A DNA stretch of 7,101 nucleotides from an uncultured Ruminococcus sp. Its GTDB lineage: Bacteria > Bacillota > Clostridia > Oscillospirales > Ruminococcaceae. Below, in pieces: positions 6,898-7,101 of the stretch (the first letter of the stretch is position 1; the number at the start of each line of letters is the position of its first letter). Where the stretch lies: NCBI GenBank assembly GCA_900551505.1, contig URWK01000068.1:1-7101 (forward strand). The letters run 5' to 3'. The translations under genes were made by a program, and so were the position numbers. Below the pieces are notes generated by a model. That model did no database searches. It saw only the letters and a list, made by a program, of their open reading frames with translations, and was not told the origin of the DNA.

Positions 6898-7002
6898 ATG
6901 TCGGGGCAATCTTTTGCTAAACTTGCAACGCCTATAGCCAAATTTTCGGGACGTGAAGTCCTTAAAAATTATATTAGGCTAAAGGAAATCTTTCGTATGT
7001 GT
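6898..7002 (+). CDS. Possible 5' end of an unknown gene, cut by the poly-G tract
   Basis: From ATG 6898 the plus strand is open for 35 codons before the G run. The peptide starts MSGQSFAKLATPIAKFSGRE and continues VLKNYIRLKEIFRMC, which has the look of real protein (mixed, amphipathic, no bias). The other five frames close within this stretch. Against it, there is no ribosome site before the ATG and no clear plus-strand promoter. If real, it would be a gene divergent from the SDR gene, truncated where natural sequence ends. I do not recognise the family. The codons past 7002 are only glycine and proline from the homopolymer and should be ignored. Confidence 0.3.
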
Positions 7003-7068
<66 letters not shown>

Positions 7069-7101
7069 AGGGCACACTAATAGAAGAAAGCGACAAACAA
7101 A

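Noticed and set aside
6144..6920. Long plus-strand open frame of 258 codons opposite the SDR gene
   Set aside because: It is antisense to a well-supported SDR gene, has a Cys/Phe/Arg-rich composition typical of an antisense shadow, and no ribosome site.

Overview
The window looks like a metagenomic or draft contig from a low-GC gut-type Firmicute (a Clostridia or Ruminococcus-like genome). The clues are AT-rich codon choice, strong AGGAG ribosome sites, TATAAT promoters with a TG extension, and a class II GalT, the form typical of Firmicutes. The contig is interrupted by homopolymer and G/C-only tracts that do not look like natural DNA. It should be read as several blocks of real sequence joined through doubtful junctions, not as one proven locus.

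Layout. Positions 1-147 are the last 48 codons of an AraC-type regulator whose sequence resembles Bacteroidota hybrid sensors more than the rest of the contig. A G/C-only tract follows at 229-266. Block two, 268-2815 on the plus strand, is panC, panD and coaBC, a compact operon for making pantothenate and turning it into 4'-phosphopantetheine. The second tract, about 2816-3031, holds runs of G, T, G and then C. Block three, 3032-7002, is on the minus strand. Read in transcription order it holds an SDR-family nucleotide-sugar or NAD(P)-dependent epimerase-like gene with its own promoter and terminator, then galE with its own promoter, then galT. The third tract, 7003-7068, is 47 G followed mostly by C. 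The last 33 bases are uninterpretable.

How the genes work together. PanD makes beta-alanine from aspartate. PanC joins it to pantoate. CoaBC adds cysteine to phosphopantothenate and decarboxylates the product. No panB, panE or coaA is present; panB often lies just upstream of panC, where the sequence is lost in the first tract. GalT and GalE together interconvert galactose-1-phosphate and glucose-1-phosphate through UDP-sugars (Leloir pathway); galK is not in the window.

The main biological oddity is a probable +1 frameshift near the end of the SDR gene. A 43-codon protein-like extension lies in the next frame and stops 24 bp before a good intrinsic terminator. The main technical point is that the poly-G/poly-C tracts probably mark misassembly. 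I found no convincing new biological system, mobile element, CRISPR array, tRNA or rRNA.
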